64,000 nt of DNA from Proteus vulgaris. Lineage in GTDB: Bacteria; Pseudomonadota; Gammaproteobacteria; Enterobacterales; Enterobacteriaceae. This document shows, in pieces, positions 19,266 through 28,466 of this stretch. The position numbers and the translations under genes were made by a program. The stretch lies in the NCBI GenBank assembly GCA_901472505.1, contig LR590468.1:2641501-2705500 (forward strand). Reading direction: 5' to 3'. Each line of letters begins with the position of its first letter. Positions within the stretch are counted from its first letter, which is position 1. The notes under the pieces were generated by a model. The model did no database searches and was not told the origin of the DNA. It was given only the letters and a program-made list of their open reading frames with translations.

Positions 19266-19692
19266 CAAGGCGTTACACGAAATAATTACATAACTATCCC
19301 CAAACAATTATGTAGGGGATAGTGAGATATGATAGCGTGTGCATGAAATGCAAATGAATAAAAATTTTAAGAATGGAATTTTTCTTTAAATAAGATCCTT
19401 ATTTTTTTGATTAAAAATCAAACAAAGAATGTTTAGTATTATTAATAAATAAAGATTGATATTAAATTTATTTCTCTCAAATAAAGATAATCAAAAATAG
19501 AATACTAATATTGAATTACTCTTTAATTAGAGAAAGATTATTAATAACAATAATCGTGATTATTTATTTAGTATAAAACAATTCTAATTTTCTTAATTAT
19601 ATTAAAATTAACTTTATTCTTATTGAAAAAGTATAGCCTACTCTATTTAGTGTATTAATTTTTCAGCGAGTATATTAATTAAACACTACTTG
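19266..19692. other. AT-rich region between rtcB and mrpI
   Basis: Apart from the dyads at 19287-19323 just after rtcB, this stretch is strongly AT-rich and has no supportable gene. mrpI ends at 19693 on the opposite strand, so the two units converge here. Confidence 0.5.
19287..19323 (+). terminator. Hairpin region after rtcB with two alternative stems
   Basis: ACTATCCCC (19293-19301) pairs perfectly with GGGGATAGT (19315-19323). TACATAA (19287-19293) also pairs perfectly with TTATGTA (19308-19314). The two helices cannot form together because no linker bases remain. No T-run follows, so termination would not be classical. Confidence 0.45.
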
Positions 19693-20256
19693 TTAATTCC
19701 TTGCATCCCAAATGTGAACAAAACGTTTTGAATTACTTGCAGTATAGATAACAGTATGTGAAATATTTCGATGTCCCAAGTAATCTTGAATTAAACGGGT
19801 ATCTCTACCTAAATCTGCTAGTGCATAGCCACATGCATGGCGTAGCATATGGGGATGAGGAGAAATGGATACATTAGCATCTTTACCTAAACGGCGTAGT
19901 AATCCGTATACTTGTTGACGAGAGATTGGACCTGTTTTTTTGGGATAAAAAGACCCATTCTGAATCTGATTCTCGCCATGTTTCCCTTTTTTTCAACCAG
20001 TTAACTAATGCTTCATATTCCTCTTCTATAATTGGTTGTGTTGTTGATAACCCCCCCTTTTAAGCGCCTGACATAGAGTATTCGACTTTCTAAATCAATG
20101 TCGCTTAAGGTTAATCTGCATAACTCACTCACGCGAAATCCATGTAAAAAACACATTAAAAACATGCAGTAATCTCTTTCTGGATACCGGCCTTCCCTTT
20201 GCTTGCTTCAAAATAGAATTGATCTCAAAACGTGTAAGAAACTTTCGTTGCTTCAT
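19693..20256 (-). pseudogene. mrpI: MrpI, fimbrial phase-switch tyrosine recombinase (three frameshifts as given)
   Basis: FimB/FimE-type site-specific recombinase that inverts the mrp promoter element. Translation from 20256 begins MKQRKFLTRFEINSILKQA; the frame is then broken by a +1 change near 20190, an extra C in the C7 run at 20051-20057 and an extra A equivalent in the run at 19936-19942. Across frames one reads PERDYCMFLMCFLHGFRVSE, the catalytic HMLRHACGYALADLG (H-x-x-R), LGHRNISHTVIYT with the nucleophilic Tyr, and the closing VHIWDARN. Corrected length is about 187 residues, as expected for Mrp/Fim recombinases. It lies next to the inverted repeats, transcribed away from mrpA. Homopolymer lesions suggest read errors. 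Confidence 0.85.
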
Positions 20257-20482
20257 TTTCATAACCTTTTCAATGAGATAACAAGGAACAAACGTCAATT
20301 GGTGCATCACTATAACAAGTAATATACATCAATAAAGAGTTGTGTTTTTTTTATGCATTTACTTTTACTTGTTCATTTTAAACAAGTTTATTGAAAGTTT
20401 ATTTGTTTTTAGAAAATGAAAGTGATTGATAAAAAAAGTGAAAAATGACTATTGATAGGAGTTTGGTCATCTTTAGAGAAAT

Positions 20483-20781
20483 AAACAGAATACACCAAAT
20501 TGTTTACTATTATTCTCTGGCTTCTCACTTAAGTCAAATTTAATGTTAATCACATATCTTCATTTATTTAAAAATATTGATATTTATCATAATTCTAAAA
20601 AACAAACACGATTGGTTACTTTGTTTAAAATCCAGAAATAATTTTTTTTACTTTTTTCACAAATTATAGTATTTGCACTTAGAATTATAAACTCTTTTTC
20701 TGTCATTTAAAGTTTGATTATCTAAATACGTTTAATTTCGAGATGAAAATTTTTAACAAAACAATTTGGTGTATTTTGTTT
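20483..20781. repeat. mrp invertible element with 23-bp inverted repeats
   Basis: Left arm 20483-20505 and right arm 20759-20781 are inverted copies differing at one base, sharing the core aatacaccaaattgttt. They enclose 253 bases between mrpI and mrpA. The published P. mirabilis mrp switch is about 250 bp with 21-bp arms, an excellent match. Inversion by MrpI turns fimbria expression on or off. Confidence 0.9.
20509..20537 (-). promoter_or_regulatory. Sigma-70-like promoter inside the mrp switch, pointing away from mrpA
   Basis: On the minus strand TTGACT (20532-20537), a 17-base spacer and AATAAT (20509-20514) make the best -35/-10 pair I can find in the invertible segment. It points toward mrpI. 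No comparable pair points toward mrpA, so the sequence appears to be captured in the OFF orientation. This was judged by eye, not by a scoring matrix. Confidence 0.55.
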
Positions 20782-20934
20782 TGTTTCTAACGATATTTAA
20801 TTTCGTTTAGGACGGGCAAAAGTATACCAAAATTCAAAAACTCAATAAATGAGTCATTCAATTAGGAATAATTCATTCCTAATGAATTTATTATTTTTAA
20901 TGTCTTCGTCCTTTATATTTTAGGAAACAAAAAG

Positions 20935-21462
20935 ATGAAATTAAATAAATTAGCGTTAGTTCTTGGCTTAGGTTTATCTGTTGCTGCGGGTTCTGCATTT
21001 GCTGCTGATCAAGGTCACGGTACTGTTAAATTTGTTGGTTCAATTATTGATGCTCCTTGCTCAATTACTCCAGATACAGAAAATCAAACAGTTCCATTAG
21101 GTCAAATTTCTACTGCTGCATTAAAAGATGGTGGTCGTAGTAATTCTCGTGACTTTAAAATTTCTTTAGAAAATTGCACAACTGAAACTTATAAAACAGT
21201 TCAAACAACCTTCACTGGTTCAGAAGATGCAGACATTTTAGCAGGCTCTTTAGGTATTGAAGGTATCGCTAAAAATGCTGCTGTTGTTATCACTGATGCG
21301 GGTGGTAAACAAATCAAATTAGGCACACCAAGTGCTGCTCAAAACTTACGTGATGGTAATAACGATCTGAACTTTGCTGCTTACTTACAAGGTTCTTCTG
21401 CAGAAGCTGCTGTTCCTGGTGACTTCACTGCAATCGCAACTTTCGCACTGACTTATCAGTAA
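20935..21462 (+). CDS. mrpA: MR/P fimbria major structural subunit
   Basis: Major pilin of the MR/P fimbria, secreted through Sec and assembled by chaperone-usher. 175 residues: signal peptide ending AFAADQ (about residue 23), pilin Cys pair in DAPCSI and LENCTT, and the C-terminal penultimate-Tyr pattern TFALTYQ needed for donor-strand contacts. The sequence closely matches remembered MrpA except for a few positions around the GSEDADILAG segment. It is the first gene after the invertible switch and has a strong ribosome site (AGGAAAC) 6-10 bases upstream of the ATG. An attenuating hairpin follows. Confidence 0.97.
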   Translation: MKLNKLALVLGLGLSVAAGSAFAADQGHGTVKFVGSIIDAPCSITPDTENQTVPLGQISTAALKDGGRSNSRDFKISLENCTTETYKTVQTTFTGSEDADILAGSLGIEGIAKNAAVVITDAGGKQIKLGTPSAAQNLRDGNNDLNFAAYLQGSSAEAAVPGDFTAIATFALTYQ

Positions 21463-21470
21463 GAAAAAAT

Positions 21471-21498
21471 AAGTTCTGTACAGGGATGTACAGAGCTT
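21471..21498 (+). terminator. Hairpin/attenuator between mrpA and mrpB
   Basis: AAGTTCTGTACA (21471-21482), loop GGGA, TGTACAGAGCTT (21487-21498): a 12-bp stem with one G-U pair, then TATTT. This could cut mrpA mRNA off from the assembly genes and favour major pilin over usher. It resembles the hairpin at 30557-30582 in loop and flank. Confidence 0.7.
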
Positions 21499-21546
21499 TA
21501 TTTCCTGTGTCTATTTTTAAACGATTTTTTTCTTACGGAGAAAAAT

Positions 21547-22107
21547 ATGAATCGCAAGATGACACCACTATGGCTATGCCTTATTGCCAGCTTACTGACA
21601 ACATCGGTAATAGCAAGTGATGTAAAACAAGATAAAAACATGCATCAGCGATTTGGGGTACTTAATCTTTCAGGTTCTATCTTAGAACCCTCTTGTACGA
21701 TTGCAGCAGGAAGTGGTGAACAAGTTATTCCACTGACAACGGTGTCTATTCCAATGCTAGTGACTGAAGGACAAGGGCCTATTGAGTATTTTTCTATCAG
21801 ATTAACGGAATGTACGCTAATTGAACAAAAAGGTCAGGAAGCGGACAACCCTCGTTTTATTGCAACGTTTGAAGGACCTTCTAACGAAAATGGTAATTTT
21901 GCACTTTCTGGTGAAGCAAGAGGTGCGTCATTAGCGATAGCTGATCGTTATGGTAGACAAGCTATTCCAGGGCAACCATTGCCTCCTGTTGGTATTGATT
22001 CGAAATCAATGGCGTTACTTTATCAAGCGCGAATAGTCAAAAATAACGAAATACCCAAAGCAGGGAATTACCGTACAACGCTGCGATTTAAGCTGGAATA
22101 CTATTAA
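21547..22107 (+). CDS. mrpB: Fimbrial subunit MrpB
   Basis: Predicted minor pilin, 186 residues: signal peptide (MNRKMTPLWLCLIASLLTTS) and fimbrial Cys pair in LEPSCTI and LTECTL, with the terminal FKLEYY aromatic motif. In other fimbriae a subunit at this place acts as anchor or terminator that controls fibre length and adhesion to the usher; that role is inferred from family and position. A good ribosome site (CGGAG) lies just upstream. It starts 84 bases after mrpA, beyond the attenuator, and ends 21 bases before mrpC. Confidence 0.92.
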   Translation: MNRKMTPLWLCLIASLLTTSVIASDVKQDKNMHQRFGVLNLSGSILEPSCTIAAGSGEQVIPLTTVSIPMLVTEGQGPIEYFSIRLTECTLIEQKGQEADNPRFIATFEGPSNENGNFALSGEARGASLAIADRYGRQAIPGQPLPPVGIDSKSMALLYQARIVKNNEIPKAGNYRTTLRFKLEYY

Positions 22108-22128
22108 ATGGATCGGGTTGGATAATTT

Positions 22129-24744
22129 ATGGCGAGATCATTCAAAACCGTTGGTTTAGGGACGGGAAAAAAGAAAAAACAACATACTATTCGGCCTGTT
22201 GCTGTACTGATCTATTTAATTCTTACTGGGGCTTCCAGTATTTCAAGTTCAGCTTTAGCAAATAGTGATATTGAATTTAATGCCGATATTCTGGATCTAA
22301 AAGATAAGCAAAATATTGACTTATCAGATTTCTCTCGTGCAGGCTATATTATGCCTGGCCGATATGAGTTTGTTGTTCGTGTTAATAATAATGAACTCCC
22401 TGAACTTTATAATATTAGTTATGTAGTGCCTGCCAATGATCCTAAAGGTAGTGAACCTTGCTTGCCTCCAGAATTGATCCATCAAATAGGGCTCAAACCT
22501 GAATGGGCTGAAAAAGTTAAATATCAAGATAATGGAAGTTGCCTTGATATCTCGTCCATTCCAGGAATGACGGTAAGTGCAAGCCTGGGAAGTGGCAATC
22601 TTATTTTGACTATTCCTCAAGCTTATCTTGAATATTCAGCACCAAACTGGGATCCACCTTCTCGTTGGGATCACGGTATATCTGGAGTACTTTTTGACTA
22701 TAACGTCAATGCTAACGTGACAGACCCTGCTAAAGGGAAACAACGTCAACAAGTGACAGGCTTAGGAACCGTGGGAGCAAACCTGGGGGTTTGGCGTTTC
22801 CGTGCTGATTGGCAAGCGAGCTATCAGCACACAACGGGTCTTCCTGATAGTACTGAAAATAATTGGAAATGGAACCAACTCTATCTTTATAGAGCAATCA
22901 CCCAATTGGGTGCTCGTCTTGTTATGGGGGAAACCTTCTCGCGTTCTGATATTTTTGATAACTTCCGCTTTACTGGGATTAATTTATCCACAGATGACAA
23001 CATGTTACCACCTAATTTAAGGGGGTATGCACCTGAAGTTACTGGTGTTGCGAAAACAAATGCCAAAGTCACCATCAGTCAACAAGGTCGTGTAATTTAT
23101 GAAACACAAGTTGCACCGGGACCGTTTCGAATTCAAGACATTAATGATGCGGTGAGTGGCAAATTAAATGTTCGTGTCGAAGAGCAAGATGGCTCAGTCC
23201 AAGAATTTCAAATGGATACAGCGAGTATTCCTTATTTAACACGCCCTGGACGAGTGCAGTATAAGCTATCTGCGGGTAAACCGTCTGATATGAATCGCAA
23301 CACAGAAGGCCCCGTTTTTGGTATGGGTGAGTTCTCGTGGGGGATTAGTAACGGTTGGTCACTTTATGGTGGTTCATTAGTGTCTGGCGACTATAACTCA
23401 GTGTCTGCTGGTATTGGCCGTGATCTAATGATGTTTGGTGCTATCTCTTTTGATGCCACACACTCTTGGGCCAAAATCCCAAGTGATAATAAACGTTATC
23501 ACGGTGGTTCTTATCGTTTAAGTTACTCAAAACGCTTTGAAGAAATAAATAGCCAAGTAACCTTCGCAGGCTATCGATTCTCTGAGCGTGACTTTATGAG
23601 TATGAATCAGTATTTAGACCGTCGTTATCGTGATGGTGAAGAAGATAACAATAAAGAACTGTACACCATTATGTTCAGTAAGCAATTTCCTGAATGGGGA
23701 TTAAGTGCTTACTTAAACTATAGCCATCAAACTTATTGGAATAAACCTAATAACGATAACTATAACTTGTCGTTAGCAAAAACAATGGATATTGGTGATT
23801 TTAAAAACATCAATCTCAGTTTGTCGGCATTTCGTAATAAATTCAATGGCACTAATGATAATGGTGTTTATATGAATGTCAGTATGCCTTGGAGTGATCG
23901 CGCAACAATTAGCTATAACACTGTGATCAATAAACACGGTAATTCACATAATGTCAGCTATTACGATCGTATTGATAACAATAGTAGCTATCGTGTTGGT
24001 GCGGGTTTAAGCAGTAATGGTAAGCCATCAGCAGATGCTTATCTCATGCATTATGCCGATACCGCATTAGTGACAGCCAGTGCGAGCCATATTACTGGTG
24101 AATACACTTCTGCAACATTATCACTACAAGGTGGAGCAACAATTACACCAAAAGGTGGTGCTTTACACCGTACCAGTCGTACAGGTAGTACTCGTTTACT
24201 TATTGATACAGATGGTATTTCTGATGTACCAGTGAAAAGTATCGGTGCTATTACTCGTACTAATGCTTTTGGTAAAGCAGTATTGCCTGATATCAATGAT
24301 TACTATCGTAGTAGTGCCAGTATCGACCTTGATCAAATGCCAGATAATGTTGAAGCATTACGCTCAATTCAACAATTAACACTCACTGAAGGTGCTATAG
24401 GTTACCGTCATTTTGATGTGGTTTCAGGACAAAAAGCGATGGCTGTTATTCGCTTGAAAGATGGTTCTAATCCTCCGTTTGGCGCCACTGTGACAACAGA
24501 GAAAGGACGTGAGTTGGGTATTGTGAATGATGGCGGAAATGTTTATCTGACAGGTATTAATACTGGTGATGTATTAAGTGTGCGTTGGAATGGAGAAGAA
24601 CAGTGTAAAGTCCGCATTCCTGCCTTAGTTGAAGGGCAAGTCCTCTCTTCATTTTTGCTGACCTGTGGTGATGGCGATATCGCGCCATCAACCTCTAATC
24701 CAAGAACCGAACCCTTACCTCAACCTCAATTGATCACTAAATAA
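22129..24744 (+). CDS. mrpC: Outer-membrane fimbrial usher MrpC
   Basis: PapC-family usher, 871 residues, forming a 24-strand beta-barrel that exports and assembles pilins. Signal region is long and basic (KKKKQHTIRP, then a hydrophobic core), followed by the N-terminal chaperone-binding domain (IEFNADILDLKDKQNIDLSDF), the barrel with the plug, and a C-terminal domain with a GDGDIAPSTSNPRTEP-type Pro-rich tail. The typical usher signature around VMGETFSRSDIFDNFRFTG is present near residue 265. No frameshift occurs over 2.6 kb, in contrast with its neighbours. It sits between mrpB and the chaperone gene mrpD (54-base gap). Confidence 0.96.
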   Translation: MARSFKTVGLGTGKKKKQHTIRPVAVLIYLILTGASSISSSALANSDIEFNADILDLKDKQNIDLSDFSRAGYIMPGRYEFVVRVNNNELPELYNISYVVPANDPKGSEPCLPPELIHQIGLKPEWAEKVKYQDNGSCLDISSIPGMTVSASLGSGNLILTIPQAYLEYSAPNWDPPSRWDHGISGVLFDYNVNANVTDPAKGKQRQQVTGLGTVGANLGVWRFRADWQASYQHTTGLPDSTENNWKWNQLYLYRAITQLGARLVMGETFSRSDIFDNFRFTGINLSTDDNMLPPNLRGYAPEVTGVAKTNAKVTISQQGRVIYETQVAPGPFRIQDINDAVSGKLNVRVEEQDGSVQEFQMDTASIPYLTRPGRVQYKLSAGKPSDMNRNTEGPVFGMGEFSWGISNGWSLYGGSLVSGDYNSVSAGIGRDLMMFGAISFDATHSWAKIPSDNKRYHGGSYRLSYSKRFEEINSQVTFAGYRFSERDFMSMNQYLDRRYRDGEEDNNKELYTIMFSKQFPEWGLSAYLNYSHQTYWNKPNNDNYNLSLAKTMDIGDFKNINLSLSAFRNKFNGTNDNGVYMNVSMPWSDRATISYNTVINKHGNSHNVSYYDRIDNNSSYRVGAGLSSNGKPSADAYLMHYADTALVTASASHITGEYTSATLSLQGGATITPKGGALHRTSRTGSTRLLIDTDGISDVPVKSIGAITRTNAFGKAVLPDINDYYRSSASIDLDQMPDNVEALRSIQQLTLTEGAIGYRHFDVVSGQKAMAVIRLKDGSNPPFGATVTTEKGRELGIVNDGGNVYLTGINTGDVLSVRWNGEEQCKVRIPALVEGQVLSSFLLTCGDGDIAPSTSNPRTEPLPQPQLITK

Positions 24745-24798
24745 GGTTAGGAAAAAGGGAAAGATAAAAATAATTTCAGACAAAAAGAGTAATTTAAA

Positions 24799-25557
24799 AT
24801 GATGTTATTAAAGCGCTTATTTGTTGTAACAACCACTTTATTAACTGGAATGATGTTTACTAGTCAAGCCATTGCTGCGATTGCTTTAGATAGAACTCGC
24901 GTCATTTTCAATGGTGCGGATAAATCGATTAGCTTAAATGTCAGTAATCAAAATAAAGAATTACCTTATTTGGCACAAGGTTGGATGGAAAATGAGAATG
25001 GGGAACGTATCGATTCTCCATTGCTGGTTTTACCACCGATCCAACGTATTGAACCTGGTGATAAAAGCCAAGTAAAAGTGCAGTCATTGCCAGATATTGC
25101 CAAGTTACCCCAAGATAGAGAAAGCGTTTTCTATTTTAATTTGCGTGAGATCCCACCTCGCAGTGACAAACCCAATGTGTTGCAAATTGCATTACAAACA
25201 CGAATTAAATTGTTTTATCGCCCAGCAGCGATTTATGCCACTCAAACAGATTTGACTCATCCTTGGCAAGAAAAAATCATCTTAACCAAAAAAGGGGATC
25301 GTTACGAAGTGAATAACCCGACACCTTATTATGTGACATTGGTTGATGGATTAACGGGATTACAAGGAAAAAGCCTTGATGGTTTTCAGCCATTAATGAT
25401 AGCACCTAAAAGCACAGGAACGATAAATCTAAATGCCTCTGCATTTGGTGCATCACCAGTATTAAGTTACATCAATGATTATGGTGGACGTCCACAGATG
25501 AAATTTAGCTGCAATGGCAATGAATGCAAAGTGACAGAAACATCAGCAGGATACTAA
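24799..25557 (+). CDS. mrpD: Periplasmic fimbrial chaperone MrpD
   Basis: PapD-like chaperone that donates a beta-strand to pilins in the periplasm. 252 residues: signal peptide ending SQAIAAI (about 27), the family start IALDRTRVIFNGADKSISLNV, and the signature FYFNLREIPPRSDKPNVLQIALQTRIKLFYRP near residues 118-149 (FYFNLREIPP core). It also has a C-terminal Cys pair, CNGNECK. It lies 54 bases after the usher and is followed by minor pilins. Confidence 0.95.
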   Translation: MMLLKRLFVVTTTLLTGMMFTSQAIAAIALDRTRVIFNGADKSISLNVSNQNKELPYLAQGWMENENGERIDSPLLVLPPIQRIEPGDKSQVKVQSLPDIAKLPQDRESVFYFNLREIPPRSDKPNVLQIALQTRIKLFYRPAAIYATQTDLTHPWQEKIILTKKGDRYEVNNPTPYYVTLVDGLTGLQGKSLDGFQPLMIAPKSTGTINLNASAFGASPVLSYINDYGGRPQMKFSCNGNECKVTETSAGY

Positions 25558-25570
25558 ATAGGTCTATTTT

Positions 25571-26118
25571 ATGAAAATGGAACAGCGGTTTAGCCCAAGC
25601 AAAGCAGTGTTGATTTTTATTCTGGCAACATTTTACTGGAGGCCTAAGTTTTACTGCTGTTGCGAATTTACCCGCGAGAGCGGTGAACAATGCTATTCCT
25701 GGAATTGTTTATATCAATATTACTGGAAATGTTATTGCACCACCGCCTTGCTTGATCAATGACGGCAAAATGATTGAGGTAAATTTTGGCGAGGTGATGA
25801 GCACGCGTATTGATGGCACCAATTATAAACAGCCAGTTCATTATACAGCGACGTGTCAAAAAATGCCGACAAATGCGATGAAGGTTTATATCACTGGTAG
25901 CGCAACGGGATTCGATTCAAATGCACTACAAACAGATATTACGGGATTAGGGGGTGCGTATTTTATATAAAGGCCAACTATTAGATTTAGGTAAAGCGAT
26001 TAATTTTACCTATCCTAATTTGCCTGATTTAGAAGCGATCCCTGTTCGTGATCAGAGTGCCACATTAATTGGTGGTGATTTTGTCGCCAGTGGCACACTG
26101 CATGTGGATTATCAGTGA
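25571..26118 (+). pseudogene. mrpE: Fimbrial subunit MrpE, two frameshifts as given
   Basis: Minor pilin; corrected length is 181 residues. MKMEQRFSPSKAVLIFILAT is the signal region, then an extra G in TGGAGGCC (near 25640) shifts the frame. The middle reads NNAIPGIVYINITGNVIAPP, CLINDGKMIEVNFGEV and TATCQKMPTNAM in frame until a second extra G in the GGGGG run near 25952. The end reads LYKGQLLDLGKAINFTYPNL and finally SGTLHVDYQ with the terminal pilin Tyr. Both lesions are single-base duplications with full conservation across them. MrpE, F and G are homologous minor subunits of MR/P fimbriae; their exact places in the tip are known mainly by analogy with Pap E, F and K. Confidence 0.85.
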
Positions 26119-26129
26119 GAGGTCAGAAA

Positions 26130-26615
26130 ATGAATAAATTAAAATACATGTGTCTGATTATATTACTGAATTCTTACTCTGTTATGAGTGCTGACACACC
26201 AAATATGAAATTATTTGGCACATTATTAGTACCACCACCTTGTGTTATCAGTAATAACGAACTGATTGATGTCTATTTTGGGCACAACGTAGGTATTCAT
26301 AAAGTGGATGGCATTAATTATACCGAATCAGTGAACTATCAATTGGTGTGTGACCCAAATTTAAAAGGTTGGGATTTGGGACTTTCTATTATTGGTCCCA
26401 AGACACAATTTGACGAGGCTGCATTACAAACCAATATTCCCGATTTAGGTATTCATCTCACTCAGGATGGTCAGCCTTTTAAATTAAATGAACGCATTGC
26501 GATATCTCCGGATAAGCCACCGGTGATCCAGGCCGTACCTGTTAAAAGACCGGGAAGTACTTTACCCGAGGGTGCATTTGAAGTTTCAGCAACACTTCTT
26601 GCTGAATACCAATAG
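26130..26615 (+). CDS. mrpF: Fimbrial subunit MrpF
   Basis: Minor pilin of 161 residues with a signal peptide (MNKLKYMCLIILLNSYSVMS), the Cys motif VPPPCVISNNELIDVYFG and a second Cys in YQLVCDPNLKG, plus the C-terminal SATLLAEYQ motif for subunit contacts. ATG 26130 was chosen over the upstream GTG at 26115 because it begins the signal peptide; GAGAGGTC precedes it. It overlaps the region just after mrpE and is itself followed by mrpG 10 bases later. Clearly paralogous to MrpE (APPPC versus VPPPC segments). Confidence 0.9.
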   Translation: MNKLKYMCLIILLNSYSVMSADTPNMKLFGTLLVPPPCVISNNELIDVYFGHNVGIHKVDGINYTESVNYQLVCDPNLKGWDLGLSIIGPKTQFDEAALQTNIPDLGIHLTQDGQPFKLNERIAISPDKPPVIQAVPVKRPGSTLPEGAFEVSATLLAEYQ

Positions 26616-26625
26616 GAGCGCATTG

Positions 26626-27175
26626 ATGAAAATAAAAAGATTGTCGATCCCGTTCGTTTTGGGTTTAGCCACATTTATGGGATTAACACCAACTGCGTTC
26701 TCTGCACCAGACAATATGTACTTTCACGGGATATTAGTTGATGAACCTTGCACCATAAAACCGGGTGATGAAACCGTTGAATTAGATTTTGGCAATATTC
26801 CCGATAAGAACCTTTATGCGTATCAAAGAACACCGGAGCAAATTATTTCAAATTCGCTTATCTGAGTGTGATTTAACGATTGGTAAGAGTGTCAAAATTA
26901 CCTTTAAAGGTGATGAAAATCAAGCCATGGCAGGACAAGGCTTTTTAGCTATCAGTCCAAGTAGTCAAGCAGCAGGCATTGCGGTTGGATTGGAGTCTGA
27001 AAATGGAAATGCGTTACCTGTTAATAAAGAGACAGACAAACTTTCATTAAATGCAGATGACACGATTTTGAATTTTTATGCCTTTATTCAAGGTGAGCCG
27101 GATGCGATTGCCAACCAATCCATAAAACGCGGTCCATTTAGTGCAATAGCCACATTCCATTTGAATTATGACTAA
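26626..27175 (+). pseudogene. mrpG: Fimbrial subunit MrpG, one frameshift as given
   Basis: Minor pilin or adaptor, 182 residues when corrected. Signal peptide MKIKRLSIPFVLGLATFMGL, then VDEPCTIKPGDETVELDFG with the first pilin Cys. An extra G near 26836 (CCGGAGC for CCGAGC) shifts the frame; the product continues as KLFQIRLSECDLTIG (second Cys), GFLAISPSSQAAGIAVGLE and ends SAIATFHLNYD with the terminal aromatic pattern. In fimbriae of this type a subunit before the adhesin gene joins adhesin and shaft, so MrpG is likely the tip adaptor. Confidence 0.85.
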
Positions 27176-27196
27176 TTAGTAGGATTGAGGTTTTAC

Positions 27197-28024
27197 ATGT
27201 TGATATTAAAACGATTTCCGGCTCTATGTATCGCATTAGGCTTGTTATTTTCAGCGCCTGCGATGGCATCTATTTTTTCTTATATTACACATTCTGAAGG
27301 TGAACCTGCTCACGCCACTTATACCTATGTTATTCAGCGTTGGGATCCCGAAGATCCCTATACCCCAAATCCTTGTTATGGATGGAGTAAATGTTGGATA
27401 ACAATTAACCATAAGCATGATGCAAATGGTTCCCCAGGTTCTGCGGTAAGAAGTATTGTTCGCGTTGAAAAAGAACGCTATTTAGCGGGTGTTCGTGATG
27501 CGGTCATGAGGGTTGAAAGTTTTCCAATACAAGGAACTGCGCGACATGATGGTGATCCACTGACCTCAAACCAAGAATGTGTCGGGCTATTTTATGAATC
27601 AAGGGAAGGGGGATGGTCTCCAAATGGACGCTTATTACCGGGATCATTATGTGGTATTGCTCCGCCACCTGTAGGGGCCTGCAAAATAACGGAAGGAGCT
27701 GTAAACCTTAATTACGGGGATATTGACGAAGCAAGTTTAGACAATGCAGCTCGTGCTCAAAATATTAATGTGACTTGTAACTTAGCAATGAAAGTTTTGG
27801 TTATTGCATCAGGCTCAGACAGTGGCCGAGTTCCATTACGACCAGATAACAGTCTCTATGCTGATTTATTTCTTGATGGTTATCCTGGTGAAAAAGGCTC
27901 CGTTATTAATGTACCTAAAAATGGAACAATACCCGTAGAGGTTAAATCAATTCTACACACCAATGGCCGAGTTGCACCGGGCTATTTCTCTGGTTCTGGC
28001 TCAATTATTTTAACAATGCCTTAA
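27197..28024 (+). CDS. mrpH: MrpH, tip adhesin of the MR/P fimbria
   Basis: 275-residue tip adhesin with a signal peptide ending AMASIF (about 23-24), an N-terminal receptor-binding domain and a C-terminal pilin domain from about residue 155 (APPPVGACKITEGAVNLNYG). His72, His74 and His117, the zinc-coordinating residues reported for MrpH, are all present when numbering from the ATG at 27197, which also decides that start over the TTG at 27185. Cys pairs in the adhesin domain (PCYGWSKCW; NQECVG...GSLCG) are kept. No frameshift. It lies 21 bases downstream of mrpG and 20 upstream of mrpJ. Confidence 0.95.
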   Translation: MLILKRFPALCIALGLLFSAPAMASIFSYITHSEGEPAHATYTYVIQRWDPEDPYTPNPCYGWSKCWITINHKHDANGSPGSAVRSIVRVEKERYLAGVRDAVMRVESFPIQGTARHDGDPLTSNQECVGLFYESREGGWSPNGRLLPGSLCGIAPPPVGACKITEGAVNLNYGDIDEASLDNAARAQNINVTCNLAMKVLVIASGSDSGRVPLRPDNSLYADLFLDGYPGEKGSVINVPKNGTIPVEVKSILHTNGRVAPGYFSGSGSIILTMP

Positions 28025-28044
28025 TCATGATAATGGATGAATAT

Positions 28045-28365
28045 ATGAAGAATTACGATTTTACAGATATTGATGTTAATGCGTTAGTTGGCAAAAGAAT
28101 TCAGAAAAAACGTAAAGAATTAGGTTATACCGGTGTGCAGATTGCTGAGAAAATCGGTGTAAGCCAACAGCAATTTTCTCGCTATGAGCGCGGGATGAAT
28201 AAAATAGATTTAAGTTATCTCGTTTTGTTGGCGAATTACCTTAATACGCCTATTTATTGGTTTTTTGAAGACTGTTTTATACCAAAGACCTCATCTGAAA
28301 ATCAGCGTATTGATAAACGCAGTAGTATTATTGCGGAAGCGACGCCTGATGTTTTTTTATACTAA
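28045..28365 (+). CDS. mrpJ: MrpJ, XRE-family transcriptional regulator
   Basis: Small helix-turn-helix regulator (106 residues from 28045; 112 from the ATG at 28027) known in Proteus to repress motility (flhDC) when fimbriae are made. The HTH is VGKRIQKKRKELGYTGVQIA, then GVSQQQFSRYERG, recognition helix in SQQQFSRYERG. The internal GGATG before 28045 is a better ribosome site than the bases before 28027, so I use 28045, with moderate confidence. It is the last gene of the mrp operon, and a paralogue lies at 50748. Confidence 0.92.
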   Translation: MKNYDFTDIDVNALVGKRIQKKRKELGYTGVQIAEKIGVSQQQFSRYERGMNKIDLSYLVLLANYLNTPIYWFFEDCFIPKTSSENQRIDKRSSIIAEATPDVFLY

Positions 28366-28440
28366 TACATACCACTAGTGCGATCTAAACTTGGTGTTTT
28401 AGTGTGTATGTATTTCTTTGATTGATTACCTGATTGGTAA

Positions 28441-28466
28441 GGCAAGGGAGACCTTGCCCTTTTTTT
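28441..28466 (+). terminator. Terminator of the mrp operon
   Basis: GGCAAGG, loop gaga, CCTTGCC followed by a T-run, 76 bases after mrpJ. Seven-bp GC-rich stem. Confidence 0.9.

Noticed and set aside
19287..19323. H-type pseudoknot after rtcB
   Set aside because: Both crossing stems would leave zero-length linkers, which is sterically not possible; alternative stems are more likely.
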